DNA from: WRAI01 sp031549605
GTDB taxonomy: Bacteria; Bacillota; Clostridia; Oscillospirales; UBA929
Direction of reading: 5' to 3'
NCBI GenBank assembly: GCA_031549605.1
Contig: JAVBPM010000003.1
Location: 1 to 32,733, forward strand
DNA: 32,733 bases
Numbering within the stretch: position 1 is the stretch's first letter; every line of letters starts with the position of its first letter. A model generated the notes under the pieces. It was not told the origin of the DNA. It made no database searches and saw only the letters and a program-made list of their open reading frames with translations. A program made the translations under genes and the position numbers. Below are positions 1-8,315 of the stretch, one piece after another.

Positions 1-87
1 CATGGGGAAAGCGAAAGCAGCTTGCTTGTGGCGGAGGTTGATCTGACAAAAATGACGGTCACTTTTATTGAAGATTTTTTGGTTTAG
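1..87 (+). CDS. 3' end of an upstream gene (partial, product unknown)
   Basis: Frame 1 is open from the first base to a TAG at 85-87 and encodes the last 28 residues of a protein, including the stretch LLVAEVDLTKM. The hydrophobic-acidic pattern (LLVAEVDL) vaguely recalls the final beta strand of nitrilase-superfamily hydrolases, but this is too short to assign. Codon use is AT-leaning, unlike most of the window. It could also be a chance open frame, because the gene start lies outside the window. Confidence 0.4.
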   Translation, partial: HGESESSLLVAEVDLTKMTVTFIEDFLV

Positions 88-135
88 AAAATTTCTCTTG
101 ATTCGCTTTTGCTTGTCCTGTCCCAGCCCGTAGAT

Positions 136-163
136 TTGACAAAGAGCATAGTAATATGATAGT
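136..163 (+). promoter_or_regulatory. Probable sigma-A promoter of the dxs operon
   Basis: A perfect -35 box TTGACA (136-141) is followed after 16 nt by GATAGT (158-163), a 4/6 match to the -10 consensus. The region is AT-rich and lies 35 nt upstream of the dxs start. TATGAT at 155-160 is an alternative -10 but sits too close to this -35. Confidence 0.5.
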
Positions 164-197
164 TTATAAAAAGTCTTTTTGCTGACGGAGGATACCC

Positions 198-2045
198 TTG
201 AGCCGCTTGATTGATGAGATTAATAGCCCTGCTGATCTAAAGGGCTTACCTATAGAACAATTATCCCCTTTGGCTGAAGAAATACGGGAGATGATTATTG
301 AGACCACGGCAAAAAACGGCGGTCATCTCGCTCCCAATCTCGGTGTAGTCGAATTAACCCTTGCTCTTCACTATGTTTTTGACACCCCAAATGACAAGCT
401 GGTTTTTGATGTCGGACATCAAAGCTATGCCCATAAAATCCTCACCGGCCGCCGTGACGGCTTTGCCACACTGCGCCAATGGGGCGGTCTGTGTGGCTTT
501 CCCACCCCCGACGAGAGCATTCACGACCCCTGTATCGCCGGCCATGCGTCGACCGCCATCTCAACGGCGCTGGGCATGGCGCGCGCCAACCACCTGCAGC
601 AGCAAAAGCGTCACTGCATCGCCGTGGTCGGCGATGGCGCGCTGACGGGCGGGCTGGCCTACGAGGCACTCAACGACCTCGGCCAAAGCGGCGAGCCGGT
701 CATTGTCATTCTCAACGACAACGGCATGTCTATCTCGCAAAACGTCGGCGGCGTGTCCAAGCATCTGGCGCGGCTGCGCACCCGTCCTCAGTATTTCGAT
801 CTCAAACGCAGCGTGCACCGCATCACCGACGCGCTGCCCGGCGGGCGCACCGTCAACCGTGCCATACACGCTGTCAAAAGCAGCGTGCGCGACACCATTC
901 TGCCCGACGGCACACTCTTTGAAAGCCTCGGCTTTCTCTACCTCGGCCCGGCCGACGGCCACAGCATCGAGGACATGGTGCACCTGTTCGAGCGCGCCAA
1001 GCAGAGCAAAAAGCCGGTGCTCATCCACCTCATCACCCAAAAGGGCAAGGGCTACAAGGCCGCCGAGCAGGATCCCAGCGCCTTTCACGGCGTCGGCGCC
1101 TTTGACGTAACCAACGGCAACGCCGTCGCTGCCAAAAGCGAGACCTTTTCCGACCGCTTCGGCGCCGTATTGACCCACGCCGCCGAGAGCAACAAGGACA
1201 TTGTCGCCGTCACGGCCGCCATGCCCGACGGTGTCGGGCTGACAACATTTGCCAAGCGCTTTCCCACCCGTTGCTTTGACGTCGGCATTGCCGAGGGCCA
1301 CGCCGTGACTATGGCCGCCGGCATGGCCAAGCAGGGGCTCAAGCCGGTGGTGGCCATCTACTCCAGCTTTTTGCAGCGAGCCTACGACCACATTATCCAC
1401 GACGTTGCGCTGCCCCAAGTGCCGGTCGTGCTCTGCGTCGACCGCGCCGGTCTGGTCGGCGAGGACGGGGCCACCCACCAGGGGCTGATGGACGTCGGTT
1501 TCCTGTCGCAGATTCCCAACATGACACTCTACGCGCCGGCGTCACTGGCCGAGCTGGAGCTCATGCTCTACGCGGCGCTGCGCAACACCTACGGCCCTGT
1601 CGCCATCCGCTATCCGCGCGGCGGCGAGGGCGATTACACCGCCAACAACGCCGGCGGCGACTTTGCCGTGCTCAAGCCCGGCCATGACGCCTGCCTGATT
1701 ACATACGGCGCGCTGACCACCACGGCGCTGACCGTCGCCCAGCAGCTGACCGACAGCGGCTGCGGCTGCGGCGTCATCAAGCTCAACAAGCTGTCGCCGC
1801 TCGATTTCGACAACCTACTTTTTCACCTGCCGTCGCGTTGCGCCGTTATAGAGGATGTCGTGCACAACGGCAGCATCGGCCAGCAGCTGGCCGCTTACAT
1901 CGCCCAGACGGGTGCCGCCGTCCGTCCCACACTGTTTAATCTCGGTCAGTCCTTTGTGCCGCACGGCAGCGTTACCTGCCAGCGCGTCGCAAACGGCCTT
2001 GACGCCGACAGCCTGCTGGCCGCTCTGAACGACGCATGGCGCTGA
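198..2045 (+). CDS. dxs: 1-deoxy-D-xylulose-5-phosphate synthase
   Basis: This thiamine-diphosphate enzyme condenses pyruvate and glyceraldehyde-3-phosphate to DXP, the first step of the MEP isoprenoid pathway; it acts in the cytosol. The 615-residue length is normal for the family. Visible motifs are GHQSYAHKILTGR near residue 75, the TPP-binding VVGDGALTGG near 143 with its NDNGMSIS continuation, and the transketolase-like pyrimidine-binding half containing DVGIAEGHA and DRAGLVGEDGATHQG. The start is TTG, chosen because GGAGG (187-191) lies 6 nt upstream. It overlaps tlyA by 10 bp, so the two are translationally coupled in the clostridial dxs-tlyA-nadK-argR-recN order. The first ~75 codons are markedly more AT-rich at third positions than the rest of the gene. 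Identification is secure. Confidence 0.97.
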   Translation: MSRLIDEINSPADLKGLPIEQLSPLAEEIREMIIETTAKNGGHLAPNLGVVELTLALHYVFDTPNDKLVFDVGHQSYAHKILTGRRDGFATLRQWGGLCGFPTPDESIHDPCIAGHASTAISTALGMARANHLQQQKRHCIAVVGDGALTGGLAYEALNDLGQSGEPVIVILNDNGMSISQNVGGVSKHLARLRTRPQYFDLKRSVHRITDALPGGRTVNRAIHAVKSSVRDTILPDGTLFESLGFLYLGPADGHSIEDMVHLFERAKQSKKPVLIHLITQKGKGYKAAEQDPSAFHGVGAFDVTNGNAVAAKSETFSDRFGAVLTHAAESNKDIVAVTAAMPDGVGLTTFAKRFPTRCFDVGIAEGHAVTMAAGMAKQGLKPVVAIYSSFLQRAYDHIIHDVALPQVPVVLCVDRAGLVGEDGATHQGLMDVGFLSQIPNMTLYAPASLAELELMLYAALRNTYGPVAIRYPRGGEGDYTANNAGGDFAVLKPGHDACLITYGALTTTALTVAQQLTDSGCGCGVIKLNKLSPLDFDNLLFHLPSRCAVIEDVVHNGSIGQQLAAYIAQTGAAVRPTLFNLGQSFVPHGSVTCQRVANGLDADSLLAALNDAWR

Positions 2046-2773
2046 CACGGCTCGACCGCGCCATACCCGAGCGCGGACTGGCGCCTAGCCGCACCATGGC
2101 GCAACAGGCCATCGAGCAGGGGCTGGTGACCGTCAACGGCATCACCGCCACCAAGGCCAGCCAGCCGATTGAAGACACGGACACTGTCGTTGTCAGCGCG
2201 CTGCCCCACGACTATGTCGGGCGCGGTGGACTCAAGCTCAACCACGCACTCGACGCATTTGCCATCGAGGTAGCCGGGCTCACCGTGCTCGACGTCGGCG
2301 CCTCGACCGGCGGTTTTACCGACTGCCTGCTGCGCCGTGGCGCGGCCCATGTGCTGGCCTGCGACATCGGCATTGACCAACTGCACCCGACGCTGCGCGC
2401 CGACAGCCGCGTAGCGGTCATGGAGCGCACCGATGTGCGCACGCTGACGCTGACGCAGCCGGTTGAGCTGCTCACCTGCGACGTATCCATGCTGTCGCTG
2501 ACTCAGCTACTGCCGCATTTCGGCCGCCTGTGTGCGGCAACGGCTCAGGCCGTGCTGCTGGTCAAGCCGCAGTACGAGACATCCAAGTCACAAAAGAATA
2601 AGCACGGCGTGGTCAAGACCGCGCAGGCGCGCCAACAGGCACTCGACCGTGTGTTAACCGCCGCACAGGCCAACGGCTGGCAGGTGCTGGCAACACTGCC
2701 CTCACCCGTCGCCGGCGGCGACGGCAACCTTGAATACCTGCTCCACATCGCGCGAAGGGAGGTCGCCCCGTGA
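2036..2773 (+). CDS. tlyA: TlyA-family rRNA 2'-O-methyltransferase / putative hemolysin A
   Basis: It is predicted to be an SAM-dependent RNA methyltransferase; characterised TlyA proteins 2'-O-methylate cytidines in 16S and 23S rRNA. An N-terminal S4 RNA-binding domain (about residues 1-60, LDRAIPERGLAPSR then GLVTVNG) precedes an FtsJ-like Rossmann fold with the SAM motif DVGASTGGFTDCLL near residue 80. At 245 residues it is slightly shorter than the usual ~270. The ATG lies inside the end of dxs, and the stop overlaps the nadK GTG by 4 bp, so expression is coupled on both sides. The old name hemolysin A is probably misleading; an RNA-modifying role is inferred from the domains. Confidence 0.92.
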   Translation: MALTRLDRAIPERGLAPSRTMAQQAIEQGLVTVNGITATKASQPIEDTDTVVVSALPHDYVGRGGLKLNHALDAFAIEVAGLTVLDVGASTGGFTDCLLRRGAAHVLACDIGIDQLHPTLRADSRVAVMERTDVRTLTLTQPVELLTCDVSMLSLTQLLPHFGRLCAATAQAVLLVKPQYETSKSQKNKHGVVKTAQARQQALDRVLTAAQANGWQVLATLPSPVAGGDGNLEYLLHIARREVAP

Positions 2774-3624
2774 ACGAAATCGACAGCATCCTGCTCTGCC
2801 CCAACCCCGGCAAGGACAGGGATCTGACCGTTACGGCACGGTTGTGCGCCCTGCTGCACGAGCACAACATTCAAATCATTCTGCCCGACGACCTCTGTCG
2901 CGGCTATACGCTGCCCGCTCATGTGTTGCGCATGACATGGCCCGACGCCATTGCGCACGCGCAGTGCATGGTGACGCTGGGCGGCGACGGCACGTTGCTG
3001 CACGGCGCCAAACGTGCGGCACAGGCCAACTTGCCCGTCATCGGCATCAATTTGGGCACACTCGGCTTTATGACCGAGCTCGAAGCCGGTGAGCTACCGC
3101 AGCTGATTGACGTGCTGCGCGGCCAATGGCAGCCCGACCCGCGCATGATGCTCGAAGTGACACTGCACCGCGACGGCAAGCAGCTGTACCAAGACTTTGC
3201 GCTCAACGACGCCGTGCTCAGCGGTGGCCCGGTGGCGCGTCTGATTGAACTGCAAATCACCAGTGACAACCACCCGCTGATGACGCTGGCCGGCGACGGT
3301 TTGATTGTCGCTTCACCCACCGGCAGCACCGCCTACTCACTGTCGGCCGGCGGGCCGATGATTGAGCCCAGCGCCGCCTGCCTGCTGTTAACGCCCATTT
3401 GCCCGCACCGACTAGACGCGCGCAGCGTGCTACTGTCAGCTGACCGGCAACTGACCATGACCGTCGGTCGCAATGCCGGCGCCTGGCTGACCGTCGACGG
3501 CAACGAGGCGGTACCGCTCGACCCCGGCTCCTCTGTTACCATTAAGCGCTGGACGCGTCACCTGACGCTGATGCGCGTGAAGCAAAACGCATTCCTCGAC
3601 CGTATTTCCCGCAAACTGTCATAA
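2770..3624 (+). CDS. nadK: NAD kinase
   Basis: It phosphorylates NAD to NADP in the cytosol. The 284-residue protein carries the hallmark GGDGT at residues 71-75, followed by GINLGTLGFM, and the C-terminal substrate-binding segment GDGLIVASPTGSTAYSLSAGG. The start is GTG at 2770, in a GTGA overlap with the tlyA stop, which indicates translational coupling. It sits in the dxs operon upstream of argR, the normal clostridial arrangement. The de novo NAD genes nadABC lie about 8 kb downstream in a separate cluster. No unusual residues are seen. Confidence 0.96.
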   Translation: MNEIDSILLCPNPGKDRDLTVTARLCALLHEHNIQIILPDDLCRGYTLPAHVLRMTWPDAIAHAQCMVTLGGDGTLLHGAKRAAQANLPVIGINLGTLGFMTELEAGELPQLIDVLRGQWQPDPRMMLEVTLHRDGKQLYQDFALNDAVLSGGPVARLIELQITSDNHPLMTLAGDGLIVASPTGSTAYSLSAGGPMIEPSAACLLLTPICPHRLDARSVLLSADRQLTMTVGRNAGAWLTVDGNEAVPLDPGSSVTIKRWTRHLTLMRVKQNAFLDRISRKLS

Positions 3625-3641
3625 TAAGGGGTGGGCCAACG

Positions 3642-4091
3642 ATGAAACAGCAACGACACCGCAAAATCCTTGAGCTGATTACCAACGAAACCATTGAAAC
3701 ACAAGAGCAGTTGACGTCCCGGCTGCGCGAGCTGGGTCTGCCGGCCACACAGGCCACCATCTCGCGCGACATCCACGAGCTGCATCTGCATAAGGCGCTC
3801 AACAGCCAAACCGGCACAACGCATTACGTCGCGCCCAACGCCGGCGAGTCAATCGCCTCGCGGCTGCGCGGCATTTTCCGCGACTCGGTGCTGTCCTGCC
3901 ACTGCGCGCAAAATCTGGTTGTCATCAAAACGATGGCGGGTCTGGCCGGCGCCGCCGCCACCGCCATTGACGCCTCACACCAACGCGACATTTTGGGCAC
4001 ACTGGCCGGCGACGACACCGTATTTGTCGCCATGCGCAACACCACCGCAGCCAAGCTGTACACCGAAGAAGTCATCGCCTCGCTGCAATAG
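3642..4091 (+). CDS. argR: Arginine repressor ArgR/AhrC
   Basis: This is a hexameric arginine-sensing transcription factor that represses arginine biosynthesis and can activate catabolism. The 149-residue length is standard. The N-terminal winged helix-turn-helix covers about residues 1-70 (QATISRDIHELHLHKA is the recognition-helix segment). The C-terminal oligomerisation and arginine-binding domain contains AGAAATAID and the acidic GDDTVFVAMR. A GGGG-type Shine-Dalgarno lies about 10 nt before the ATG. Its stop is followed 1 nt later by the recN start. No arginine biosynthesis genes are present in the window, so its place here reflects the conserved operon rather than local regulation. Confidence 0.95.
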   Translation: MKQQRHRKILELITNETIETQEQLTSRLRELGLPATQATISRDIHELHLHKALNSQTGTTHYVAPNAGESIASRLRGIFRDSVLSCHCAQNLVVIKTMAGLAGAAATAIDASHQRDILGTLAGDDTVFVAMRNTTAAKLYTEEVIASLQ

Positions 4092-4092
4092 T

Positions 4093-5778
4093 ATGCTCGT
4101 CAGCCTGTCGATTGAGAATATGGCCGTTTTTGCCCGTGCCGACATTGCGTTTGGCGACGGGCTGAATGTGTTGACCGGCGAAACCGGCGCGGGCAAGTCG
4201 ATTGTCATTGACGCGCTGGGGCTGGCACTGGGCGCGCGCGCCCAAAAAGAGCTGGTGCGGCGCGGCGCCGACAAGGCGGCCGTGCGCGCGCTGTTTGTCG
4301 GGCTGCCGCCATCCATTGATAGCTGGATGGCCGAAAACGGCATGGACGGCTGTCCCGACGGCGAGTTGCTGCTGGTGCGCGAGCTGTTTGCCGATGGCCG
4401 CACCACCTGCCGCGTCAACGGGCGCGTACAGACCGTGGCGCTACTCAAGGCGCTGGGTCAGCTGGTGCTCAACGTCCACGGCCAGCACGACACCTACCAG
4501 CTGCTGCGCAGCGAAACGCACCTGCACTGCATCGACCGTTTCGCCGACAACGACAGCCAGCAAGCCGATTACAGCGCAGCCTACGCCGCTTGGAACGCGT
4601 TGCGCCGTGAGCGCGACAGCTTGCAGCTGAGTGCCGACGAAAAACAACAGCGCATCGACATGCTGCGCTACCGTCTCGACGATTTGGCGCGTCTCAACCT
4701 ACGCGAAGGCGAGGAAGAAGCGCTGCTTGCGCGCCGAAAGCTGCTGCGCGGCGCCGGCAAGCTCAGCGCCGCCGCCACGCTCTGCCGCAGCCTGCTCAAG
4801 GGCGACGACGACAGCGAGGGCGCCTGCCAGCAGCTGGCACAGGCGGCCAAAACCATGAGTGCAGTCGCCAACATGGGCGACGAGTGGGCCGCCGCCGCCG
4901 AGCGCCTGCACGCGCTGCACGCCGATCTGACCGACGCCGCGGAACAAACGATGGATCTGTTTGACGGCAACGAGTTTAGCGAACAGGAGCTGGAGGCCGT
5001 GGAAACGCGGCTCGACGAGCTCAACCGTGCCGAAACGCGCCACGGCGCGCCGGTGGACGAGCTGCTGACGCGGCGCGACACGCTGCAGGCCGAGCTGGAC
5101 AGCCTTGGCTTTGCCGATATGCGGCTGGCGGAAATCGAGCGCGCGATTAAACCGGCCGAGCTGGCGTTATCGCTTGCCGCTCAGGCGCTGTCTCGTTCAC
5201 GGCAAGCCGCCGCCGTCGCACTTAAACAACGCATTGAAGCCGATTTGAAAGACCTTGATATGGGCAGCGTCACCTTTACCGCCGCACTGACCGACACGCC
5301 CGATTATCTGCCCACCGGCACGCAAACCGCCTGTTTTTTGCTCTCCACCAACCCCGGCGAGCCGGAAAAGCAGCTGTCCAAAATTGCATCGGGCGGCGAA
5401 CTGGCGCGCATCATGCTGGCACTGCAAAATGTGCTGAGCGGCACCGACGACGTCTCAACGCTGGTGTTTGACGAGGTCGACGCCGGTGTCAGCGGCCGTG
5501 CCGCACAGCGCGTCGCCGAAAAGCTGGCCGCCGTTGGCCGGCGCAAGCAGGTGCTGTGCGTCACCCACCTACCGCAGGTGGCCGCCTACGCCGACACCCA
5601 TCTGCGCATTGAAAAGGCCATCATCGACGGCCGCGCCGACACGCAGGTCTCCACGCTCGACGCGCAAGGTCGCATTGACGAGGTGGGTCGCCTGCTGGGC
5701 GCCGACGCCGCCGGTCAAACGGCGCTCGACAACGCCGCCGTGCTGATACAGCAGGCCGAAAGCAGTAAGCAAAACTAA
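4093..5778 (+). CDS. recN: DNA repair protein RecN
   Basis: RecN is an SMC-like ATPase that acts early in double-strand-break repair, tethering DNA ends with RecA. The 561-residue protein has Walker A GETGAGKS at 29-36, the family-typical NVHGQHDTYQLL, a central coiled-coil region, an ABC signature KIASGGELARI and Walker B LVFDEVDAGVSG. The open frame extends further upstream, but ATG 4093 gives the canonical MLVSLSIENMAVF start. It begins 1 nt after the argR stop, without a clear Shine-Dalgarno, which suggests coupling. In many clostridia recN is followed by spoIVB and spo0A; here a terminator follows directly. Confidence 0.96.
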   Translation: MLVSLSIENMAVFARADIAFGDGLNVLTGETGAGKSIVIDALGLALGARAQKELVRRGADKAAVRALFVGLPPSIDSWMAENGMDGCPDGELLLVRELFADGRTTCRVNGRVQTVALLKALGQLVLNVHGQHDTYQLLRSETHLHCIDRFADNDSQQADYSAAYAAWNALRRERDSLQLSADEKQQRIDMLRYRLDDLARLNLREGEEEALLARRKLLRGAGKLSAAATLCRSLLKGDDDSEGACQQLAQAAKTMSAVANMGDEWAAAAERLHALHADLTDAAEQTMDLFDGNEFSEQELEAVETRLDELNRAETRHGAPVDELLTRRDTLQAELDSLGFADMRLAEIERAIKPAELALSLAAQALSRSRQAAAVALKQRIEADLKDLDMGSVTFTAALTDTPDYLPTGTQTACFLLSTNPGEPEKQLSKIASGGELARIMLALQNVLSGTDDVSTLVFDEVDAGVSGRAAQRVAEKLAAVGRRKQVLCVTHLPQVAAYADTHLRIEKAIIDGRADTQVSTLDAQGRIDEVGRLLGADAAGQTALDNAAVLIQQAESSKQN

Positions 5779-5802
5779 AAGGGAGCCGAGCGGCTCCCTT
5801 TT
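5777..5802. terminator. Bidirectional intrinsic terminator after recN
   Basis: An 11-bp stem (5777-5787 with 5792-5802), built from an A run, GGGAGCC, loop GAGC, GGCTCCC and a T run, lies between convergent genes. The A and T runs on opposite sides allow it to work for recN and for the minus-strand lipoprotein gene. Confidence 0.88.
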
Positions 5803-5805
5803 TTA

Positions 5806-6630
5806 TCAGCTTGTCTTGCCGCTCTCCAGCAGCGCAATGACGGCGTTGGTGCGGTCGAGCATCTTCTGCGTCGCCTCGCCAAAGAAGGCATCTTGGGTTT
5901 TTTCGCCACCCTGCTCAATCTCCTCCACCGCTTGCTTCACTTTGTCCCATGTGACAACTTCGCCGTTAAGCAACACGTCCTCATCAAACCAACCCTCATC
6001 ATAGGTCATAACGCTCTCAAAGACATCACCCTTGAGACGCCGGTAGTCGTAAGCGCCCTCTAACGTGTCCACCAGATAGACAACATCTTTTTTGAAGACG
6101 AGCACCGTCCAGGGTGAAACATCATTGCCCCTGTTACTCACACGACACTCCGGCAGTATGTTGACCAGCTTGCCATTGCGATAGGCATAGGCCACCTGTC
6201 GGTCGCAAAAACCATTGTCGTTGCTCTCATACGCGATGTAGAGTTCAAAGGCGCCATCGCGGTCAAAGTCAATCAATCGCACAAACCCAACACCGGCCAG
6301 CGACATGCCGTAGTCTTCCTCAATGAGCACCGGCTTGCCATACTGGTCAATTAAATCGTTGACTACACCCAAATACGCCTCGGCGGCTGCCGTGCGTTGC
6401 GGCGTCGGCGTCGGCTGTTGGGTCGGCGACGGTTCGGGCGTTTGCGTCGGTGTCGGCTCGATTGTTGCCGTCGGCGTTGTCGTCAGCACATCGGTGGGCG
6501 TGGGCGTTTCCGTTGGCGACGGGCTGACGGCCGGCGATGTAACAACCGGCGACGGTGTATCCTCAGTGCCGCCACAGGCGGCAAGCGCAAGTAGCGCCAG
6601 CAGTACAAATAGCCCGGCAATTTTTCTCAT
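5806..6630 (-). CDS. Putative lipoprotein with Pro/Thr-rich linker
   Basis: The 274-residue product starts with a lipoprotein signal peptide: MRKIAG, a Leu/Ala-rich core, then lipobox LALAAC with the lipidated Cys at residue 19. A ~55-residue Ser/Thr/Pro linker with many TPTP and PSPT repeats follows, then a globular domain. That domain contains DFDRDGAFELYIAY, an Asp-rich loop like those in FG-GAP or calcium-binding repeats. The start at 6630 is favoured over an upstream in-frame ATG because AGAGGTG precedes it and the signal peptide then begins correctly. It is probably anchored on the outer face of the membrane with the domain held away by the linker. It has its own promoter, divergent from tyrS. 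Function is unknown. Confidence 0.85.
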   Translation of the reverse strand: MRKIAGLFVLLALLALAACGGTEDTPSPVVTSPAVSPSPTETPTPTDVLTTTPTATIEPTPTQTPEPSPTQQPTPTPQRTAAAEAYLGVVNDLIDQYGKPVLIEEDYGMSLAGVGFVRLIDFDRDGAFELYIAYESNDNGFCDRQVAYAYRNGKLVNILPECRVSNRGNDVSPWTVLVFKKDVVYLVDTLEGAYDYRRLKGDVFESVMTYDEGWFDEDVLLNGEVVTWDKVKQAVEEIEQGGEKTQDAFFGEATQKMLDRTNAVIALLESGKTS

Positions 6631-6675
6631 TTTCAGACACCTCTCAGTCGAAAAACTACAGTTTCTAATACTGAT

Positions 6676-6704
6676 AGCATATCGACTGCCCGTCATCTTG
6701 TCAA
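6676..6704 (-). promoter_or_regulatory. Sigma-A promoter of the lipoprotein gene
   Basis: On the minus strand a perfect TTGACA (plus 6699-6704) is separated by 17 nt from TATGCT (plus 6676-6681). It is divergent from, and about 30 bp away from, the tyrS promoter. Confidence 0.75.
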
Positions 6705-6734
6705 GCACAGGCGGCGCAGCCTAGCATTCACTGC

Positions 6735-6763
6735 TTGACATTGCCGCCGTTCAACCATACAAT
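6735..6763 (+). promoter_or_regulatory. Sigma-A promoter of tyrS
   Basis: TTGACA (6735-6740), a 17-nt spacer and TACAAT (6758-6763) are followed by only about 27-35 nt before the tyrS start. That leader is too short for a T-box riboswitch. Confidence 0.85.
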
Positions 6764-6797
6764 ATCTGTCATACAAAACCCCCAAAGGAGACTGCAC

Positions 6798-8021
6798 ATG
6801 ACACTATTTGAAGAACTCAAGGCACGCGACATTATCGCCCAGTCGACGGGCGAAGAAGAGGTCGCCGCACTGATTAACAACGGCAAGGCCATTTTCTACT
6901 GTGGCTTTGACCCGTCGGCCGACAGCCTGACGGTCGGGCATTTTGTGCCGTTGACGCTGCTCAAGCGCCTACAACAGCACGGCAACAAGCCCATCGTGCT
7001 GCTGGGCGGCGGCACGATGCTGGTCGGCGACCCATCGGGCCGCAGCGACATGCGCCAGATGATGACCGCCGACCAAATTCAAGCCAACGCCGAAAAGATG
7101 AAGGCACAGATGGCCAACTTTATCGATTTCTCCGACGACAAAGCGCTGTTTGTCAACAACGCCGACTGGCTGCGCTCGCTCAACTACCTTGACTTTCTGC
7201 GCGACATCGGCGTGCATTTTTCAGTCAACCGCATGCTGACCGCCGAGTGCTACAAAAATCGCATGGAAAAGGGTCTGACCTTCCTCGAGTTCAACTACAT
7301 GCTGATGCAGGCCTACGATTTCTACCACCTGCACAACGAGTACGGCTGCAACCTCGAGCTGGGCGGCGACGACCAGTGGTCCAACATCCTGGCCGGTGCC
7401 GACCTCGTGCGCCGCAAAACGACCCACGAGGCCCACGCGCTGACCATTTCGCTGCTGCTGACCCATGACGGCAAAAAGATGGGCAAAACGGCGTCGGGCG
7501 CGGTGTGGCTCGACCCGGCCAAAACCTCGCCCTACGACTTCTATCAGTTTTTCCGCAACACCCACGACAACGATGTGGTCAAGATTTTGAAGCGTCTCAC
7601 CTTTATGCCGCTTGACGACATCGCGCAGTACCAGTCGCTGTCGGGCAGCGCTCTCAACGACGCCAAAGAACGCCTTGCCTACGAGATGACCGCCATGGTG
7701 CACGGCGCCGACGAGGCCGAAAAAGCGCGCGAAACGGCCAAGAGCCTGTTTGGCGGCGGAGCCGACGCCGCCGATATGCCCGCCACCACCGTGACCGAGG
7801 CCGACCTGAGCGACGGCGGCCTGCCCGTTATCGACGCGCTGGTGCTGACCGGCATCGCCAAATCCAAAAGCGAGGCGCGCCGACTCATGGAACAGGGCGG
7901 CGTTGAGGTCGACGGCGTGAAGACAACGGCGCTGACCGACACCATTGCCGGCGAGCAGCTTCAGCTGGGCGTTGTGCTGAAAAAAGGCAAAAAAGTATAC
8001 CACAAGGTCACATTGGGCTAG
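6798..8021 (+). CDS. tyrS: Tyrosyl-tRNA synthetase
   Basis: This class I synthetase charges tRNA-Tyr with tyrosine. At 407 residues it has the normal bacterial length. A HIGH-like region (DPSADSLTVGHFVPL) lies near residue 40, the tyrosine/tRNA-binding LELGGDDQWSNI near 190, and the KMSKS-equivalent KMGKT at 227-231. A C-terminal S4 RNA-binding domain (KSKSEARRLMEQGGVEVDG) ends the protein. The start at 6798 is set by AAAGGAG (6784-6790), 7 nt upstream; the open frame runs further 5' but overlaps the promoter. A small PCP_red-domain gene follows 35 nt later and is probably cotranscribed. Confidence 0.97.
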   Translation: MTLFEELKARDIIAQSTGEEEVAALINNGKAIFYCGFDPSADSLTVGHFVPLTLLKRLQQHGNKPIVLLGGGTMLVGDPSGRSDMRQMMTADQIQANAEKMKAQMANFIDFSDDKALFVNNADWLRSLNYLDFLRDIGVHFSVNRMLTAECYKNRMEKGLTFLEFNYMLMQAYDFYHLHNEYGCNLELGGDDQWSNILAGADLVRRKTTHEAHALTISLLLTHDGKKMGKTASGAVWLDPAKTSPYDFYQFFRNTHDNDVVKILKRLTFMPLDDIAQYQSLSGSALNDAKERLAYEMTAMVHGADEAEKARETAKSLFGGGADAADMPATTVTEADLSDGGLPVIDALVLTGIAKSKSEARRLMEQGGVEVDGVKTTALTDTIAGEQLQLGVVLKKGKKVYHKVTLG

Positions 8022-8056
8022 CCGGCGCATAGACTGGTGTCGGGAGTGAAATAACG

Positions 8057-8302
8057 ATGAATGAGTTTTTCGATTCGCTGACATGGCAAGGCAACAGCCG
8101 CGCCATGCTCGACGCCGTCATAGCCGGTACGCCTATCTTTTTCCGCGGCATTCTGCGTGAGCGCATCAAGCGCTGGGCGCAGGATCGCCAGCTGACCGTC
8201 ATTGACGAGGACACGGTCTTTCAGGCCGTTGACGATTTAGCCCCACCCGACATGGCGCGCAGTGCCATCAAACCGGAGCTGGAAAAACTGCGCAGCCGCT
8301 AA
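8057..8302 (+). CDS. Small PCP_red-domain protein
   Basis: The 81-residue protein is essentially one domain resembling the C-terminal module of light-independent protochlorophyllide reductase subunit B (PCP_red). The pattern is a Pro-Phe-Phe-Arg core (TPIFFRGILRERIKRWAQDR) followed by a short strand and helix. A GGGAG Shine-Dalgarno lies about 10 nt before the ATG. It follows tyrS by 35 nt with no terminator between, so it is probably its operon partner. No photosynthesis gene is near, so the domain must serve another purpose, perhaps nucleic-acid or cofactor binding; this is a guess. Family assignment is by motif memory only. Confidence 0.75.
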   Translation: MNEFFDSLTWQGNSRAMLDAVIAGTPIFFRGILRERIKRWAQDRQLTVIDEDTVFQAVDDLAPPDMARSAIKPELEKLRSR

Positions 8303-8315
8303 ACACAACAGAGCC

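Noticed and set aside
3919..4092. Upstream in-frame extension of recN
   Set aside because: It lies within argR and gives a Pro-rich leader unlike any RecN; ATG 4093 gives the canonical N-terminus.
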